A DNA stretch of 64,000 nt from Trichobilharzia szidati (lineage: Eukaryota > Platyhelminthes > Trematoda > Strigeidida > Schistosomatidae): contig OX235272.1 of NCBI GenBank assembly GCA_944472155.2, forward strand, positions 96,230,020 through 96,294,019, given 5' to 3'. The notes under the pieces are model-generated. The model did no database searches. It was not told the DNA's origin and saw only the letters and a list, made by a program, of their open reading frames with translations. A program made the translations under genes and the position numbers. Below are positions 9,784 to 20,960 of this stretch, piece after piece (positions within the stretch are counted from its first letter, which is position 1; every line of letters starts with the position of its first letter).

Positions 9784-9900
9784 AGCTAAAGAAAAATTAA
9801 AAACCCCCATCAATTTAAAAGGGGAACTGTCTGGCGTCTGATAGCAAACGTTTCGCCATCATCAGGCTAATTGACTTATCAATGAAGTTAGTGCCAACCC
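9784..9900 (-). mobile_element. Possible PLE pseudo-LTR fragment with hammerhead-like motif
   Basis: The minus strand at 9838-9880 reads CTGATGATGGCGAAACG, that is box CTGATGA and box GAAAC separated by only a few bases, then GTTTGCTATCAGACG. PLEs of other animals carry hammerheads in their pseudo-LTRs with closely spaced boxes. There is no coding part here, so the assignment is weak. Confidence 0.25.
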
Positions 9901-9989
9901 AGCGTTTTCACCCATTCATTATACACTGAAGTGGTAAGATCACCTTAATAGTTATGGAGGATAATCATGTAATCTTTCACTAAAGGAAA

Positions 9990-10160
9990 GCTCTTTGTGA
10001 ATGGTGGCAGAGGAAGACCGAGTCTGGGTGGCGCATTTCGTCCTATTTGGGGTTCGTCGGCTTAGTGTACCATTATGATGTTCCCAATGAGACATGGACC
10101 CAGTGCCTATAGTATTAAACGTCAATGCTTAGCCACTAGCCTGATGGGCAACAAAAGCCA
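9990..10160 (-). mobile_element. Sm-alpha-like hammerhead SINE
   Basis: On the minus strand a tRNA-like part (GCTAGTGGCTAAGCATTGAC, near 10110-10135) leads to GGTACACTAAG and a hammerhead at 10022-10075. Spacing matches the copies at 18955-19145 and 60020-60200. Confidence 0.65.
10022..10075 (-). ncRNA. Hammerhead ribozyme, one core base changed
   Basis: CCGACGA (complement of 10054-10060; T to C at the second position), stem II CCCCAAATAGG, GAAA (complement of 10036-10039), TGCGCC and CCCAGAC. It is closest to the Sm-alpha hammerhead, but the core change should abolish cleavage. Confidence 0.6.
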
Positions 10161-10259
10161 CCGCTTGTGCGGCGGTCATCAGTTGTCATCTGTTGAAATT
10201 ATTGTCTTGAATTTCCCACTGACTGTTTATATTATGCCAATGGTTGGGTTTAACCGATA

Positions 10260-10330
10260 GGAGGATTTCAACCTCGGTTTCTTCCTTTCTAGTACTCATC
10301 AGCAATTTATCCTTGTAATATCAAAGGAAC
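10260..10330 (-). mobile_element. W-like fragment with decayed hammerhead
   Basis: On the minus strand TTGCTGATGAGTACTAG (box 1 intact, complement of 10296-10302) and GAAACCGAGG are present, but stem II no longer pairs. A neighbouring AAAGGAACTG block resembles the GGAACTCATG block of the family. Confidence 0.45.
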
Positions 10331-10494
10331 TGCTTTCTCCTAACGGACTAGAACCCTAACCCCAAGGCAAAGATCAGTGCAGAACAAATCTTCTTTGAAG
10401 GGAGAAATCATTAAATCATTGGAATTCTCATTACGCATTAGTAATTGACCACATGATGGAAGTCTAATGAAAGAAGTAATGGCCGATTCTGTCC

Positions 10495-10770
10495 AACAAG
10501 TTAGGCGTGCAGTGGATGGTTATCAGTGACATTCATTGGTTTTCGCGCTATTTGGAGGAGTGAAAGTAGTCAGAATCTATAGGTTGTTGAATTTTAACCT
10601 ACTGGTTAAGTGGCCAACGCTCAAGGCGCACAACTTGAAGAACCCGGGTATAACCCATGATGAGGACATGGGTGTATACAACTGAACAGCTCCAGACTAG
10701 TATGCGACAGCTGTTAACTGCTTCTTGGTTCTCGGTGGTCGTGTAAATGATATCGGTTAGTGACGAGATC
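10495..10770. mobile_element. Diverged hammerhead-SINE pair (minus then plus)
   Basis: 10495-10590 on the minus strand shows CCAAATAGCGCGAAAACC and CCATCCACTGC, like a broken Sm-alpha end. 10590-10770 on the plus strand has ACTGGTTAAGTGGCCAACGCTC (box A-like), GAACCCGGGTATAACCC (box B-like), GGTGTATAC, and GACAGCTGTTAACTG, like SINE-H. Both are old and the boundaries are approximate. Confidence 0.4.
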
Positions 10771-11204
10771 TGACTTGACATTAATTTTCTCTCCATATAC
10801 AATTAAAAGAAAAACGTGATAGTAAGAAAGAGCAGTTGGATATTTCCATTCAGTCAGCTGGTCGGTCAGCTATTCCTAGTAAAGCATATTTATGTCCCTG
10901 AGGATTTTCGAATGCCCTTTCGAGGGTGAATACAAATGCCTTCACAATAAAAGTAAATACATATATGCATGGTAAAACTAGACAAAAAATTATTCAACTT
11001 CTAAAGCCACTTCATTCTTTTCAGTTAGTTGTAGTTTTCATGAGAACTATTCCACTGAAAGTATAAAAAGTACTTTTATACAGATGTAATAAGAATGGGT
11101 AGATCATTAGACAGGACTAATTTTTTTTCGTAATTATTCTCATATTTTAACAATGGCATTGGGGAACGTACTGCGAAATTTATTTACTGGTGTTAGTTTA
11201 CAGG
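10771..11204. other. Gene-free stretch
   Basis: No recognisable feature. Confidence 0.45.
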
Positions 11205-11660
11205 AATTTGATTGATTTCGGATTCGACCAGGAACTGAATTAAGTTAGAGAACCAGTTAGAACAAGCAAGTACTGGAAAGCTATGTTTTCCTAGATTAGG
11301 ACTCTTCAGTAGTACTCACCCATGACCCCACTAGGAATCGAACCCACAACCCTCATTTTACAAAGCTAACTCGTATACCATTCAGCCACGTGAATGGAAT
11401 CCAATGCCTCATCAGTTTTAACCTCTGCCAGTCCGTGGTATAGTGCGACCGCCAGCCAATGTCGTCGGTGTGTGTCTGTCCTCACGCCCAACTTGATGGG
11501 CTCCTATGACCCCAGCCTCATCCTGTAGTGACCTCACTGGTGTTTGTGGGGTCATGAGTGAGTGCTGATGAAGAGTCCTAAACTAGGACGAAGTGGCAGT
11601 CCAGTAGTCCCTGGTTCTCAATGGTTCCCCAACTGAATTCAATTCGTCATCGAAACCGAA
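11205..11660. mobile_element. SINE-H inverted pair with hammerhead arms
   Basis: A left arm (about 11231-11331) is the imperfect reverse complement of a right arm (about 11546-11644). The left arm carries minus-strand GTACTACTGAAGAGTCCTAA; the right arm carries plus-strand CTGATGAAGAGTCC ... GGACGAAG ... GTCCAGTAG and the tail GGTTCTCAATGG. Between them lie a minus-strand tRNA-like head (GGGTTCGATTCC complement near 11336-11347) and GACATTGGCTGGCGG (complement near 11450-11464). Neither ribozyme core is fully intact. Confidence 0.65.
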
Positions 11661-12137
11661 ATGTTATTTTGTTACAAGACATTCTCAAGATGTGTATCAA
11701 AGAAAGTAAAAGAGGAAACAGTAAAATTAGTAAGAAAAACAATCTTTTTTGCACTCCAAAGAATTCGTAAATATTTAATGTGTGTACAGAATACAGAAAA
11801 AGTCTAAACTTGGAAACAGGAAAATCGTACGCCAGAGAAACCCAGAGAAAGAGAGTGAGAGAGAGAGAGGGTGAGACTTAATTTTTTCAAAACTGATAGC
11901 ATAATAGAAAAAAATGAGAGTGAGTAAAGAATGTAGTGGTGAGTGTGGTATATTAAGAGAGGCTGAACAAAACGTTTCTATAGACAGTTTTCAGGAATTC
12001 GAATATGTTTGGCTGACTTGAGGTGAATAAAGATATAAGAGAAATTCTAATAGACATTACTGATGTCCAGTTACAATAACATACTCTATAAGTTATCTGT
12101 TATTTGTTCCACTCTCTTATTTCAACAGATATAACGG
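11661..12137. other. Gene-free stretch with purine-rich run
   Basis: A GA-rich tract lies at 11843-11874; otherwise AT-rich and unremarkable. Confidence 0.5.
11843..11874. repeat. (GA)n-rich tract
   Basis: Imperfect GAGA repeat read directly. Confidence 0.8.
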
Positions 12138-12412
12138 TTGGTCTTTCTTCCTATCGTCTGTATATTTAGTATTATAGAAACACGTGAAATGATGCGCACA
12201 CAACTGTTATCAGCAGAAAGACTTTGTCTTTGGTGTTCCGATTCAAAGGTAGCATGTGTAGAGAAAATAAGTCGAAACGATGACGAATATTTCCCGAGTT
12301 GCTTTTGGAAAGCGGTTTTGAAAAATTTCATCAATATTTCACAGTATATCTTGTGTGCACATCCACAGAGACTCTTGTGATAAAAATAGACAATGAGACC
12401 TCTTTTCATCAT

Positions 12413-13429
12413 TTGATGGAGATAAAGTTGTGAAAACCAGGTAATTGTTTATTCCGTTTTGTTTTATGATAAATTGATCTTAAACAGACACCTATGAGCT
12501 TCTAACTTCAGATAAACTGTATAACGAATCAGCTTTTGAGAAACAGTGAAGACTTTCATGATTCCTGCATCGCTTGAAATGATCCACAACTAATTGTAGA
12601 ATACTCCTAGTCATCAAGTAATGAACCTCTTGTAGACTTCTGTGTAACTTTATCGTTAAGGTGTTAAACTTTGTTTTCATTAAAAGGAAATCTCTACAGT
12701 GCAGTTAGTGGATAAATTAGTATTTGAGCTATTTAAGTTCGAACACATTTCAGTTTTCTTGTGAAAATATCTTTATCAAGGCAAAACTGAACCGTCAACC
12801 TGCAAATGTTTGAAAGTCTACTGATTTTGATATTCATGTTGATTCTTGTTTGTCAGTGAGATATGATCATCTGGAGGTATGAAGCATACACATCACCTGC
12901 GTTCTTCCTAACTAGTGAAAATCCTGTTAATCCGGCTTACTGATTTTCGTTTTTCTGAATGAACGCATACACTTTCGACCAATTTAAGGGGAACAACAGT
13001 ACTACTGGTCTTCGAACGTGCAAGAAAAGTGAGTTAGTGAAATCAGATAAGTAGAAGAAATTATGAAAGAGATATGAGAATGTCAAACAAGATGTTTGGT
13101 TTGTTTAAGGTTAGGTAAGGGAAAAATTAGAGTTAGGGTTGAGTTAAGGACCCAAATTTGTCTACTTAGTTCAACTAGTCGTTCCAGAATCATGGGTGCA
13201 CTTATTCCCCGTAGGTCACTACTTTTTAACTTCATCATGCTTACAACCCTCAAAACACTGAATTACTGGATTGTTCACTATTAAAATTCTATAGTCCATT
13301 TGTTAAAATATTTCACTTATTCATATATTGACAATGTGGTTTCATCGTGCAAATATCCCTGGCAGTTCACTGTGGTATACGTTAATGCCACTTGATATGT
13401 AGTAGATATGGTGATTTCTTTAAGTTTCA
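12413..13429. other. Gene-free stretch
   Basis: No repeat family was recognised; the short frames at 12492-12680 and 13096-13284 lack domains. Confidence 0.4.
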
Positions 13430-13605
13430 AAAGAATATTTATCAAGAATCACTGGACTCCATCCTAGTGGCGAAATAGGCAATGAGCTAAGTTAAGGATC
13501 CAGCGGGATCATAGGTGCGTACTGCTAAAGATTCCTAAACTAGGACAAATAGACTGCCCAATTCTCTGTGGTTCTCAACGGCTCTCTGATTGATGACTAT
13601 TGCTG
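13430..13605 (+). mobile_element. SINE-H copy with decayed hammerhead
   Basis: GTGCGTACTGCTAAAGATTCC (box 1 decayed from CTGAAGA), AAACTAGGAC, a changed GAAA (CAAAT), GCCCAAT and the tail GGTTCTCAACGGCTCTCTGA. The tRNA-like head is eroded. Confidence 0.65.
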
Positions 13606-13721
13606 ATAATTAAAGTCGGTGAATTCCTAACAAACCAGCATTTGAAAGCAAGAAGACACAGTTAACATACAGTCTTCCTCACTATGATCTGTTTATTATG
13701 ACAATGAATTATTTTATTTTA
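13606..13721. other. Short AT-rich spacer
   Basis: Nothing recognised. Confidence 0.4.
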
Positions 13722-13950
13722 TTATTTTATGTTCTGAGTGGAACATAGGGCGTCAGGCTATAGCTTTGAACTTTCGGTGGTAGTTGTTTCATTTTTACGA
13801 CTTATGATTGCTAGCCTCAGGCCCGACCTTCCCTCTTTACCAGCCTTACTACCGAATTGGTGAGGTTTAAGAGTGCGCCGGCCGGGGATCAAACCACAGA
13901 CCACGTGCGTGGTCGGCAAGCGTTCCACTGCTAAACCACTAAAGCACATG
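13722..13950 (-). mobile_element. SINE-A, minus strand, nearly full length
   Basis: From 3' to 5' on the plus strand: tail GAGTGGAACATAGGGCG (13737-13753), body TTGCTAGCCTCAGGCCCGACC, CCTCTTTACCAGCC, box B complement GGGGATCAAACC and box A region GTTCCACTGCTAAACCACTAA. The tail faces a TTTTATTATTTTA run as expected for an RTE-mobilised element. Confidence 0.8.
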
Positions 13951-14154
13951 ACAGTCTAATGACTGGTTATACTGGCTTTGGAGGAGTTGTCCACAATCAA
14001 GTTAATTGGGCGTTATTCATTTTTCTTCTCTCACTCTAGAGTAATCTGTGTTTACCTTACGATTGACCACCTTCCATATAAACTTAAATGCGTTATTAAT
14101 CATTCACTGATAAACTACCTGGACGGTGTAATTTATTCAGTAGTAAGTATACCC

Positions 14155-14430
14155 AGAATTTTGTTTTTTGTGAGGATGGATTTCCCACCGATGACATTGG
14201 TTGGTGATCGCGCTAAATCACGAATTCGTAGAAGTTAGAATTCATGGGCCATTGAATCGGGTCCCAGTGGCTGAATGGTATATGAGCCAGCTTGCCTTGT
14301 AATCGGAAGGTCCTGGGTTCGAACCCCAGTGGGTGCGTACTGCCAATGGTTCCCAAACTAGGATGAAACAGCTGTCCAGTACCCCAATGCTGGTTTTCTA
14401 TGGTTCTCTAACTGATATCAATCCGTGGTC
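14155..14430 (+). mobile_element. SINE-H, full-length copy with Thr-like tRNA head
   Basis: The leader GACATTGGTTGGTGATCGCG and GTTAGAATTCATGGGCCATT precede a tRNA-like head: box A-like TGGCTGAATGGT, a CTTGTAAT anticodon-loop-like segment (TGT anticodon, threonine, if real) and a perfect box B GGTTCGAACCC. Then TGCGTACTGCC, AAACTAGGATGAAACAGCTG, TCCAGTACC and the tail GGTTCTCTAACTGA follow. The hammerhead first box is lost (CCAATGG), so this copy keeps the promoter but not the ribozyme. Confidence 0.8.
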
Positions 14431-15429
14431 AAACTCGTAAAAACAAATTTAATCCTTACAAACCAACAATTGAAAAGAAAGAATTATTAATATTATCGAT
14501 AAGTATTCTATTTATTCTTAGTCCACACTCTATATTGCACGTAAGGTAATCAAGTCATATTGTAAGATTTATATTTAGGTCATAACAATTAACCATGATT
14601 CATTCAGTGTTCACCTGACTAGCCTAGAATATGAACATAATAAATATTCTCTGAGGTGATGGAAAAAGCTGCATATGCAAACACACGTACACTAAAACAA
14701 ACGAATATTTTTCAATATGTTACCATCCTAGAGCTTTTATGATTATTCGTTTGTTGTTTGCTGAGGTTGTAGTTGCCTTCTAGCGGCTAATTTAAATTAT
14801 ATTAAAAAACAACCATGGGAATAAACTGTTACCGTATGTTACATACACTTTGATTTATCTGAAAACATCACAGGTTCAGTAACGACGAAACATTAATGGA
14901 AGACGAAGAAATAGAAGTTTTAACCATTCCTTTTTTGATAAATAAGCATATATATATAATAGGTCAATCTTAAAGTAGTGGTAGTCTGGACTTCGTTCGT
15001 TGGTCATCCAAAAGATACTTAGTTCACTGGAATATTTACTGTGTGACTTCTGCCCATACAAACTTGGTGTTACTTGACAGCTTGGAAAGTCCTGTATCCA
15101 TATTAGTGAATAACTCAGAGGAAGGGTTGTAAAACTCTGTTCTTCCTCAAATTAATCTTAGTTGTTTTATAAAACACAAAATAATCGAGCAAAGAATATT
15201 CTTTTCGATAAATTCCTCTTCCAGGCTCTACAATTATATATATGTTTATATACACAGAATATTTTAAATTAGCAGTTAATAACAATATTAGCGTTTTTTA
15301 AATAATATCGATTTGTAAAGTATGATCAATGCTATTACAGTTCATTAAAGATGCTTAAATAATAATAATGATAATAAAGATATAATAGCGAATAGAATAT
15401 CAACTAAAATTAGGGAAATTTCACAAAAA
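14431..15429. other. Gene-free AT-rich stretch
   Basis: No recognisable feature; the minus frame 14876-15061 lacks domains. Confidence 0.45.
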
Positions 15430-15665
15430 TTCTGGATTATTCAAACCTGGATGGCCAAGGCAATGATAATGACTGAACTACTTCTTTTGGGTGCATAATT
15501 AGGCTTATTAATATGAATCCCCACAGCCTCAGCAATATTTAGAAGTCGAACTCTTAAAGTAAAATTGAGATTCGTAGGTATGCGGTAAATGACCCTGAAA
15601 GCATGATTAACGTCAATCTTGTGTTCTGTCTCCACAAGATGAGCCAGAATAGCGCTGCGAATAGA
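15430..15665 (-). pseudogene. Penelope-like element, GIY-YIG C-terminal remnant
   Basis: The minus-strand frame reads SAILAHLVETEHKIDVNHAF, RVIYRIPTNL, RVRLLNIAEAVGIHINKPN and KRSSS before a stop at 15441. It corresponds to the HLV-T-H-ID ... AEA-AI-..KP part of other PLE tails in the window. It is an isolated fragment with no RT. Confidence 0.7.
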
Positions 15666-15769
15666 TTTCGTTTGACCTTGTTTTAATTACTTATCATGTT
15701 TTTTGATAATTACCTTCCGCTGTGCTAATAACTACTTTATATTTCAAGTTTGACAACTGACTGATATAA

Positions 15770-15830
15770 GTTAGAAAACCGCTGAAAACTAAGGGGACTC
15801 ATCGTCAGTACGTACCCACTGGGATTAGAA
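15770..15830 (-). mobile_element. SINE-H fragment
   Basis: The minus strand shows CCCAGTGGGTACGTACTGACG, the junction between box B region and the hammerhead start, with box 1 read as CTGACGATGAG. Only about 60 bases are recognisable. Confidence 0.4.
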
Positions 15831-17115
15831 GCATATTGATGCACACAGAGTTAAAAAAAAGTATAGTTAATCATCATCATAGAAATAAGAACAACCAACA
15901 GAATTAAAATAATGAACTAGGTCTTCAAGTACTTGATTGTAAGTCGAATGGACAAATCTGTACATATCACCATTTTATGAATATGCTGAATGTATTGAAT
16001 ATAAGAAGATGAACAAATCAACACATTATTATTTATATATTGAGAGATTTACTGAATTTCTTAAAATAACAGGGTGTTAAGTATTTTTAAGTACGTGGAA
16101 CCCTAAAAGAAAGTATCGGCTTTTAAATCGATTTCTGTCTCATCCAGATATCCTCTGGATGACATGATTACAATGAGAAGTATTAAAAAAATCAACCGAA
16201 TGTGTTTCGCAACCTGTAGTTATCATTTTTGGTTTTATGTGAGATTGCTGTCAGACATTCTTAGAGTTAAAGTGTTTCTGCCACTATAGTTTCACCCAGA
16301 TGAATCAACAGGTGTCACTTTCATGTCAAAATCTACTTCATATATACTGATCAGATGTTTGTGGCCACATCTGAAGGAGATAAAAATTAATGAACTTTGA
16401 GACAACTCATTCTCTAGGTTTTGTATATAAATCTACTGTACTCAGTCTTCTTCAGTAAGTCCATTAAAATGTTGTGATGTACACGAAACTGCCACTCATC
16501 TAACCCTATAATTATGGTATAATTATGGACATAATTAGCACGATTATATTAGTTGCATTTTTTAAAGGTTTAGAACATTCAGTTTCCACCAAGCATTGCC
16601 TGTCAGGCTTATTAAAGTTGGAGCTTTAACCAATTGTATTATCTTGCTCGTGCGCTTCATAAAGTTTGTGTGACGACAGTATTCCATAGAGATAAAGTAT
16701 CTCAGGTCCTGTCATCAGCATTAGTTTGCATCCTCCTCGAGTCAAGCTGAGATAGTTATGTTTTTATTTCTGCAAAAGATTATGGCTCTCAAAAGGGCTG
16801 ATAAAACTGGACATACATAAACTGAGCATTGGGAAGTAGATCGGGTCAAATGTTCTAAGATTAAAAGGCACTGAATGGTGGAAATATTGGCACTTAGATT
16901 GTTCTTTTCCTGCCCACAATTTTGGATTCCCACTGAAAATAATGTTATGACGTAAACAACTTTGACACTACTGCCTGAATTCTCTTTTAAGAGAAACATG
17001 GTCTAGTCAGCCTGCCTCGGTCGGTCGGTCGGTTTTCGACATAGAACTTTGCACATATGTGCGGCAGTTCAAGTCAGCCTGCCTTGTGAAAAACAATTTA
17101 AATAAACATTTTTAC
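15831..17115. other. Gene-free stretch
   Basis: AT-rich; it has a short CGGT tetranucleotide run (17017-17033) and a direct repeat GTCAGCCTGCC on both sides of it. No gene signal. Confidence 0.45.
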
Positions 17116-17119
17116 AGTG

Positions 17120-17360
17120 TCACGGATTACCATAAGTTAGAGAATCAATGAAAACCAGACAGTACTTAACAGATGTTTCGTTATAATTTAAGACTCTTGA
17201 ATCAACTTGCGTTATAAGATTACCGCTAAAGAATGCCATTAATGAGCATCTATTTCATACCTGACGTGTTGGACGCCACCTACCACGACTTCTGACTGAA
17301 ATTTAAAGACATCCACTTTAAAGCCATTAATGAGCGGGAAACTGATATTCAGGTTTTAAG
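17120..17360 (-). mobile_element. SINE-H-related remnant, minus strand
   Basis: TTAGAGAATCAATGAAAACC (tail complement), CAGTACTTAACAG, TGTTTCGTTATAATTTAAGACTC (hammerhead complement, decayed). The following AATGCC and GACATCCACTTTAAAGCC blocks recur at 31030-31150 and 47290-47400, so the family has a longer form that includes them. Confidence 0.5.
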
Positions 17361-17985
17361 TTTTGTAGACGTTTGGAATAATTCCAGTAAAGAATTTGTC
17401 GCTAACCAATATCAATTAGAGTAAAAATAACTAGAGAAACGATATCACAGAAAATCGTTTCAGGTAACTTTTATTTCAATTGAGTGCAATAAATATTCAG
17501 CGAAAAAAAACCCAAAGTGAAATAAGATACTGTATACCTGATAATTTCATTAATAGCATTCAATTTAGAATTATGTACGTGTTTATCAGAAAAGAAAATG
17601 GATTAATAAATTTTCTCAAACACCACAACTTAAAAAATCAAGTTCAAAAATATTTACTCTGTTTCAGTCTTCAATACTCTATTTGAATGATTTTTGTTTT
17701 GAATCGTTTGGCCTTGCTTTTTAAATAATTTTAAAGGAAGACCGTGATGGGGCTTTGTTAGCCGAATTAACTAAATGCTTCAGAGTTAAGCTAAAGACTG
17801 TACATGAGTGCACTTCTCAGATGCCTCTGAAAACACCATCTAGCAAGTATATTAAGTGGACAATGCAAGCAAATTTACCTAAATTTTGACCATCGCTAAA
17901 GCTAAATTTCATATTAATCTAAGTATACAGTATTATTTAATTGAACAGAAATGACTGCATTAGTCACAATCATATTTTATAGTTC
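17361..17985. other. Gene-free stretch
   Basis: No recognisable feature. Confidence 0.4.
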
Positions 17986-17989
17986 TTTT

Positions 17990-18215
17990 TTGCATTCAGG
18001 GTGGAATATGGATCTTCAAGCTTTGAAATTTCAGTTGCAGTGGTGCTATCACTGTTACTAAGTGAGGTTGCTATCCTTACATTTGACCTTGCCTCATATT
18101 TTAGGCTTACTATTGGCTAGTGAACTAGGCGCAGTTCGGGAGTGTGTCAGACTGGAATCAAGTCCAGACGACATGTTTGGCTTATGAACAATCTACCACT
18201 GAGCTACCGGTCCAT
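17990..18215 (-). mobile_element. SINE-A variant, minus strand
   Basis: The tail complement GGGTGGAATATGGATCTTCAAG, the body with GGTTGCTATCC and TTTAGGCTTACTATTGG, and on the minus strand ACCGGTAGCTCAGTGGTAGA (box A) and CTTGATTCCAG (box B-like). This is the second head type, as at 1041 and 63829. Confidence 0.75.
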
Positions 18216-18354
18216 AAAGTGTGGTATACATTATTCAGGTATGCTATTTATATGAAAGAGTTCACTTTAACTTGCGACTGTTTAAATTAGTTACCCTACA
18301 TTCTTACTCTGTATTTGATTATCACTGAGAGCATTATCACTCATTTAAATCCAA

Positions 18355-18440
18355 GGGTGTTAGTTCCTTCAAGGTTTCGGATACACCTTGCTGACGAGTG
18401 CCAATAAGCGCAAAACATAGCTCAAGGACTTCCTGCAACC
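18355..18440 (+). mobile_element. W-like fragment with G12-mutated hammerhead
   Basis: TTAGTTCCTTCAAGGTTTCG, ACCTTG, CTGACGA (18391-18397), a 4-bp stem II (18398-18401/18408-18411, one wobble), then AAAA instead of GAAA, and CTCAAGG. The changed base is the essential G of GAAA, so the ribozyme is predicted dead although its fold persists. Confidence 0.65.
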
Positions 18441-18950
18441 ATCTAACATCAGTTCAGAGTGTATTTTTACATTCGAACAGAATGTGAGGGATTCAGTCTA
18501 AGTACTTCCGGCAAACAAATTAATTATTCGAAAACAAATCTTTTTGCTTCAGTAATAATCAACCATTTTAGTACCAGAATAATTTTCTATGCATCATCAT
18601 CAGCATCACTGGATTCAAAGATCCCGTTCTTTTTGGTTCACTACAGTTCTCAAAGTCAAGTCATGACTGATTCGTTTACTGTCTATACTGTACCTAAATG
18701 GAAATAAACATATATCAGCGCATACATATGTTGAAACCAACAGTAATTCTGACCTTAAGATTCACGGTGATTCAAGTACAATCAACTGCTGAGTTCCAAA
18801 TAAGATGAAACATACCTCCTAGTTTCCACTGCTAACCATTAACAACAGAACTAGCATTTAACGCTTTTTAACAGTGACCACTGTAGTGCACTCTGAATAA
18901 ATTTACATATTTTTTTCAGCACTCTTCAGCATAAAACAACATTTCAGTAA
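18441..18950. other. Gene-free stretch
   Basis: An open frame at 18459-18707 has no recognisable domain. Confidence 0.4.
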
Positions 18951-18954
18951 TAAT

Positions 18955-19145
18955 TACAGGCGGCTTTTGTGGCCCTAATAACCTAGTAGACAACCCTTTG
19001 GTGTTCGGAACTATGGGTATAGGGTCCGAGTCTCAGTGATAACACAACCATTACTCACAAGAAATGCAGGCATACTCAGATGACGAGTCCCAAATAGGAC
19101 AGAATGTGCGTATTGGATTCCACCACTAGTTATCATCTACCAAGT
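18955..19145 (+). mobile_element. Sm-alpha-like hammerhead SINE
   Basis: A tRNA-like part (TAACCTAGTAGACAACCC and GGGTCCGAGTCTCAG, near 18978-19036) is followed by TGCAGGCATACTCAG and the hammerhead at 19069-19123, then GGATTCCACCACTAG. This is the Sm-alpha order. Confidence 0.75.
19069..19123 (+). ncRNA. Decayed Sm-alpha hammerhead
   Basis: The text GATGACGAGTCCCAAATAGG is the Sm-alpha signature. The first core base is A (19080) instead of C, GAAA has become AGAAT (19101-19105) and the cleavage GTC is lost, so it is inactive. Confidence 0.7.
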
Positions 19146-20147
19146 ATTGACTAAAATTCATTCGAAATATTTTGTTTCTATGTACCAAAAAAATTTAATT
19201 TTTCAAATATTTCTTTCTAAAATATCACTGAAATAGAAATTTTTTCGTCTGGCTTAATGTCATAATTTCTGCTTCGATGAATTTGATAAGGTCAATTTCC
19301 GGTTGGAAAAATCAAGCAGATTATTGCTATCATTATTATTGTTGTTTCGATATCATTTCTGCTATCTACATAACAACAGTTTATGAACATTAGAAAGACT
19401 CAAAACCATCCGGTATATATGTAAATTGTTTTAATTTTGCACTACAATTGAAATCAACTCTAATCGGTTGATAACCACAGAGAAAAAAAACGAATTAAAA
19501 AACGAAACGAAAACAGAATGACAAAACTGATAACCACTCTACTCAAACATAAAAATATAATTAACGCAAATTTAGCAGTGGAATTTCAATGAAAAGTACA
19601 CCGCCCACACGTTAACGTTTGGTTAGGCGTTTAATTAACCGTTTTTCTGTATCACTCAAACAATGAACTCAACTCATAAATATTAAATGAAACACTAAAC
19701 AGTATGTTTAAGATGTTTAATAAATTATCAAGAAAATATAGTAACGAAGATGTTAAGAAATAAAAAAAACTAACTAAAAGTAGTACTGTAGCGTGTGTTA
19801 CGGACAAGATTTATCAGTAGTATATAAAACAAAGTTCATCGGCACAAAAATACCTAATAGCGGACAGATTTTAAGTCAAAGAGAGGGAATGAATCATTAT
19901 TACAGCGAAAAATGGGAGACACGAAAAGAAAGTAAAGAAACACAATACGAAGGGCAGAAGTAACTCAACAGGGAAGATCGGAGCAAATGATGATTTCAGC
20001 ATAAGGTATAGATAATTTCCTTATATGTGTATATCAAATTGCAAACAGATATTCCGTTAACAAGTTTGTGTCTTCTCCTATTACAGTATCACCTCTTAAT
20101 TCCTTATCCATCTTCATGTGTAAATATGTAAATCTCAGGTATATATG
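19146..20147. other. Gene-free AT-rich stretch
   Basis: No recognisable feature. Confidence 0.45.
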
Positions 20148-20614
20148 TTAGATGGTTGGAGGCAATCGGCAGGAAGCCTTGGACCTAGGTTTCGTGCCAT
20201 TTGGCACTCACCAGTCAGCAAGGCCTATATGCAACCTTGAAGGAACTCATGTCCCTTCTGAGATTCAAACCCGCGTCACCCAGTGCTCCAGTTAGAGACG
20301 TTACCATTCAGTTATTCTGGTTCGCGAATAACCTCCTCTAGGACTGTGTTGCAGACTTTCATTGGACATTAGTAACTAGTGTGATGTGTCTAGTCCTTTG
20401 TTTGGTGCGGACTAAATTCTATCAGTCAGGTATGCAATGCAATGGAATGCAATGCCTCCAACCATCTAACATCAACAAATCAAAGTGTACCGTGATGGCG
20501 AGCTACCTAGAACGGTGGCCACATTGCAAACCTGACTGATAGAATTCAGTCTGCACCAAACAAAGGACTAGACACATCATACAAGTTACTAGTGTCCAGT
20601 GAAAATACAGCCAT
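20148..20614. mobile_element. W-like inverted pair (minus unit, then plus partial)
   Basis: 20148-20430 is a minus-strand unit: hammerhead end, GGAACTCATG, box B complement GATTCAAACCCGCG, tRNA-like head and the TAGTCCTTTG block. 20454-20614 is a plus-strand partial unit: CCTCCAACCATCTAACATC, CGGTGGCCACATTGC, GACTGATAGAATTCAG, CAAACAAAGGACTAGACAC. The junction holds a short AATGCAATGG repeat. Both halves carry the GACTGATAGAATT block, once in each orientation. The layout parallels 3321-3862 and 34119-34492. Confidence 0.75.
20176..20223 (-). ncRNA. Hammerhead ribozyme broken by a 4-base insertion
   Basis: The minus strand reads GCCTTG, CTGACTGGTGAG, GTGCC/GGCAC stem II, GAAA, CCTAGGTC and CAAGGC. 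All parts match the intact copy at 3402-3446 except that the first core box has four extra bases (CTGA-CTGG-TGA). Confidence 0.75.
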
Positions 20615-20809
20615 ATCTATCATGGAATTATTCGAAACTGTCTGATTAAACCATTAGGCTGTTTAATTTTCTGTCTAGTATAATTAATCACATTCACTTC
20701 TTTTCATGTTTTTTTAATCATCCAAATTTTTCCTAGAATGACAATCTCTAATTTTGCCCGATTTCAAATGGATTTACAGTTGTTTTTTTAACTATTGTTT
20801 TCAACCAAC

Positions 20810-20960
20810 TGGAAACCACGGGTAGTTACTGGACAACTATTTGCAGTAGTACGGGCCTCTTCAACGATACCTGTCCATGACCTCACCACTTATCGAATCG
20901 ATGTCGTTTAGTCTATGAAACGAAGATATTACCATTCAGCCACTGGACCGGAATCCTATG
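20810..20960 (-). mobile_element. SINE-H copy, minus strand
   Basis: The minus strand shows CCGGTCCAGTGGCTGAATGG (box A region), GAGGTCATGGACAGGTA, TTGAAGAGGCCCGTACTACTG and GTTGTCCAGTAACTACC. The hammerhead is scrambled and GAAA is absent. Confidence 0.55.

Noticed and set aside
12122..12412. Overlapping frames on both strands, with TTTCAACAG acceptor-like site at 12120-12128
   Set aside because: The plus frame has a stop directly after the acceptor and no good donor; translations match nothing known.
14265..14336. Possible tRNA-Thr gene
   Set aside because: Box A, box B and a TGT segment are present but no proper acceptor pairing, and it is joined to the SINE-H body in several copies.
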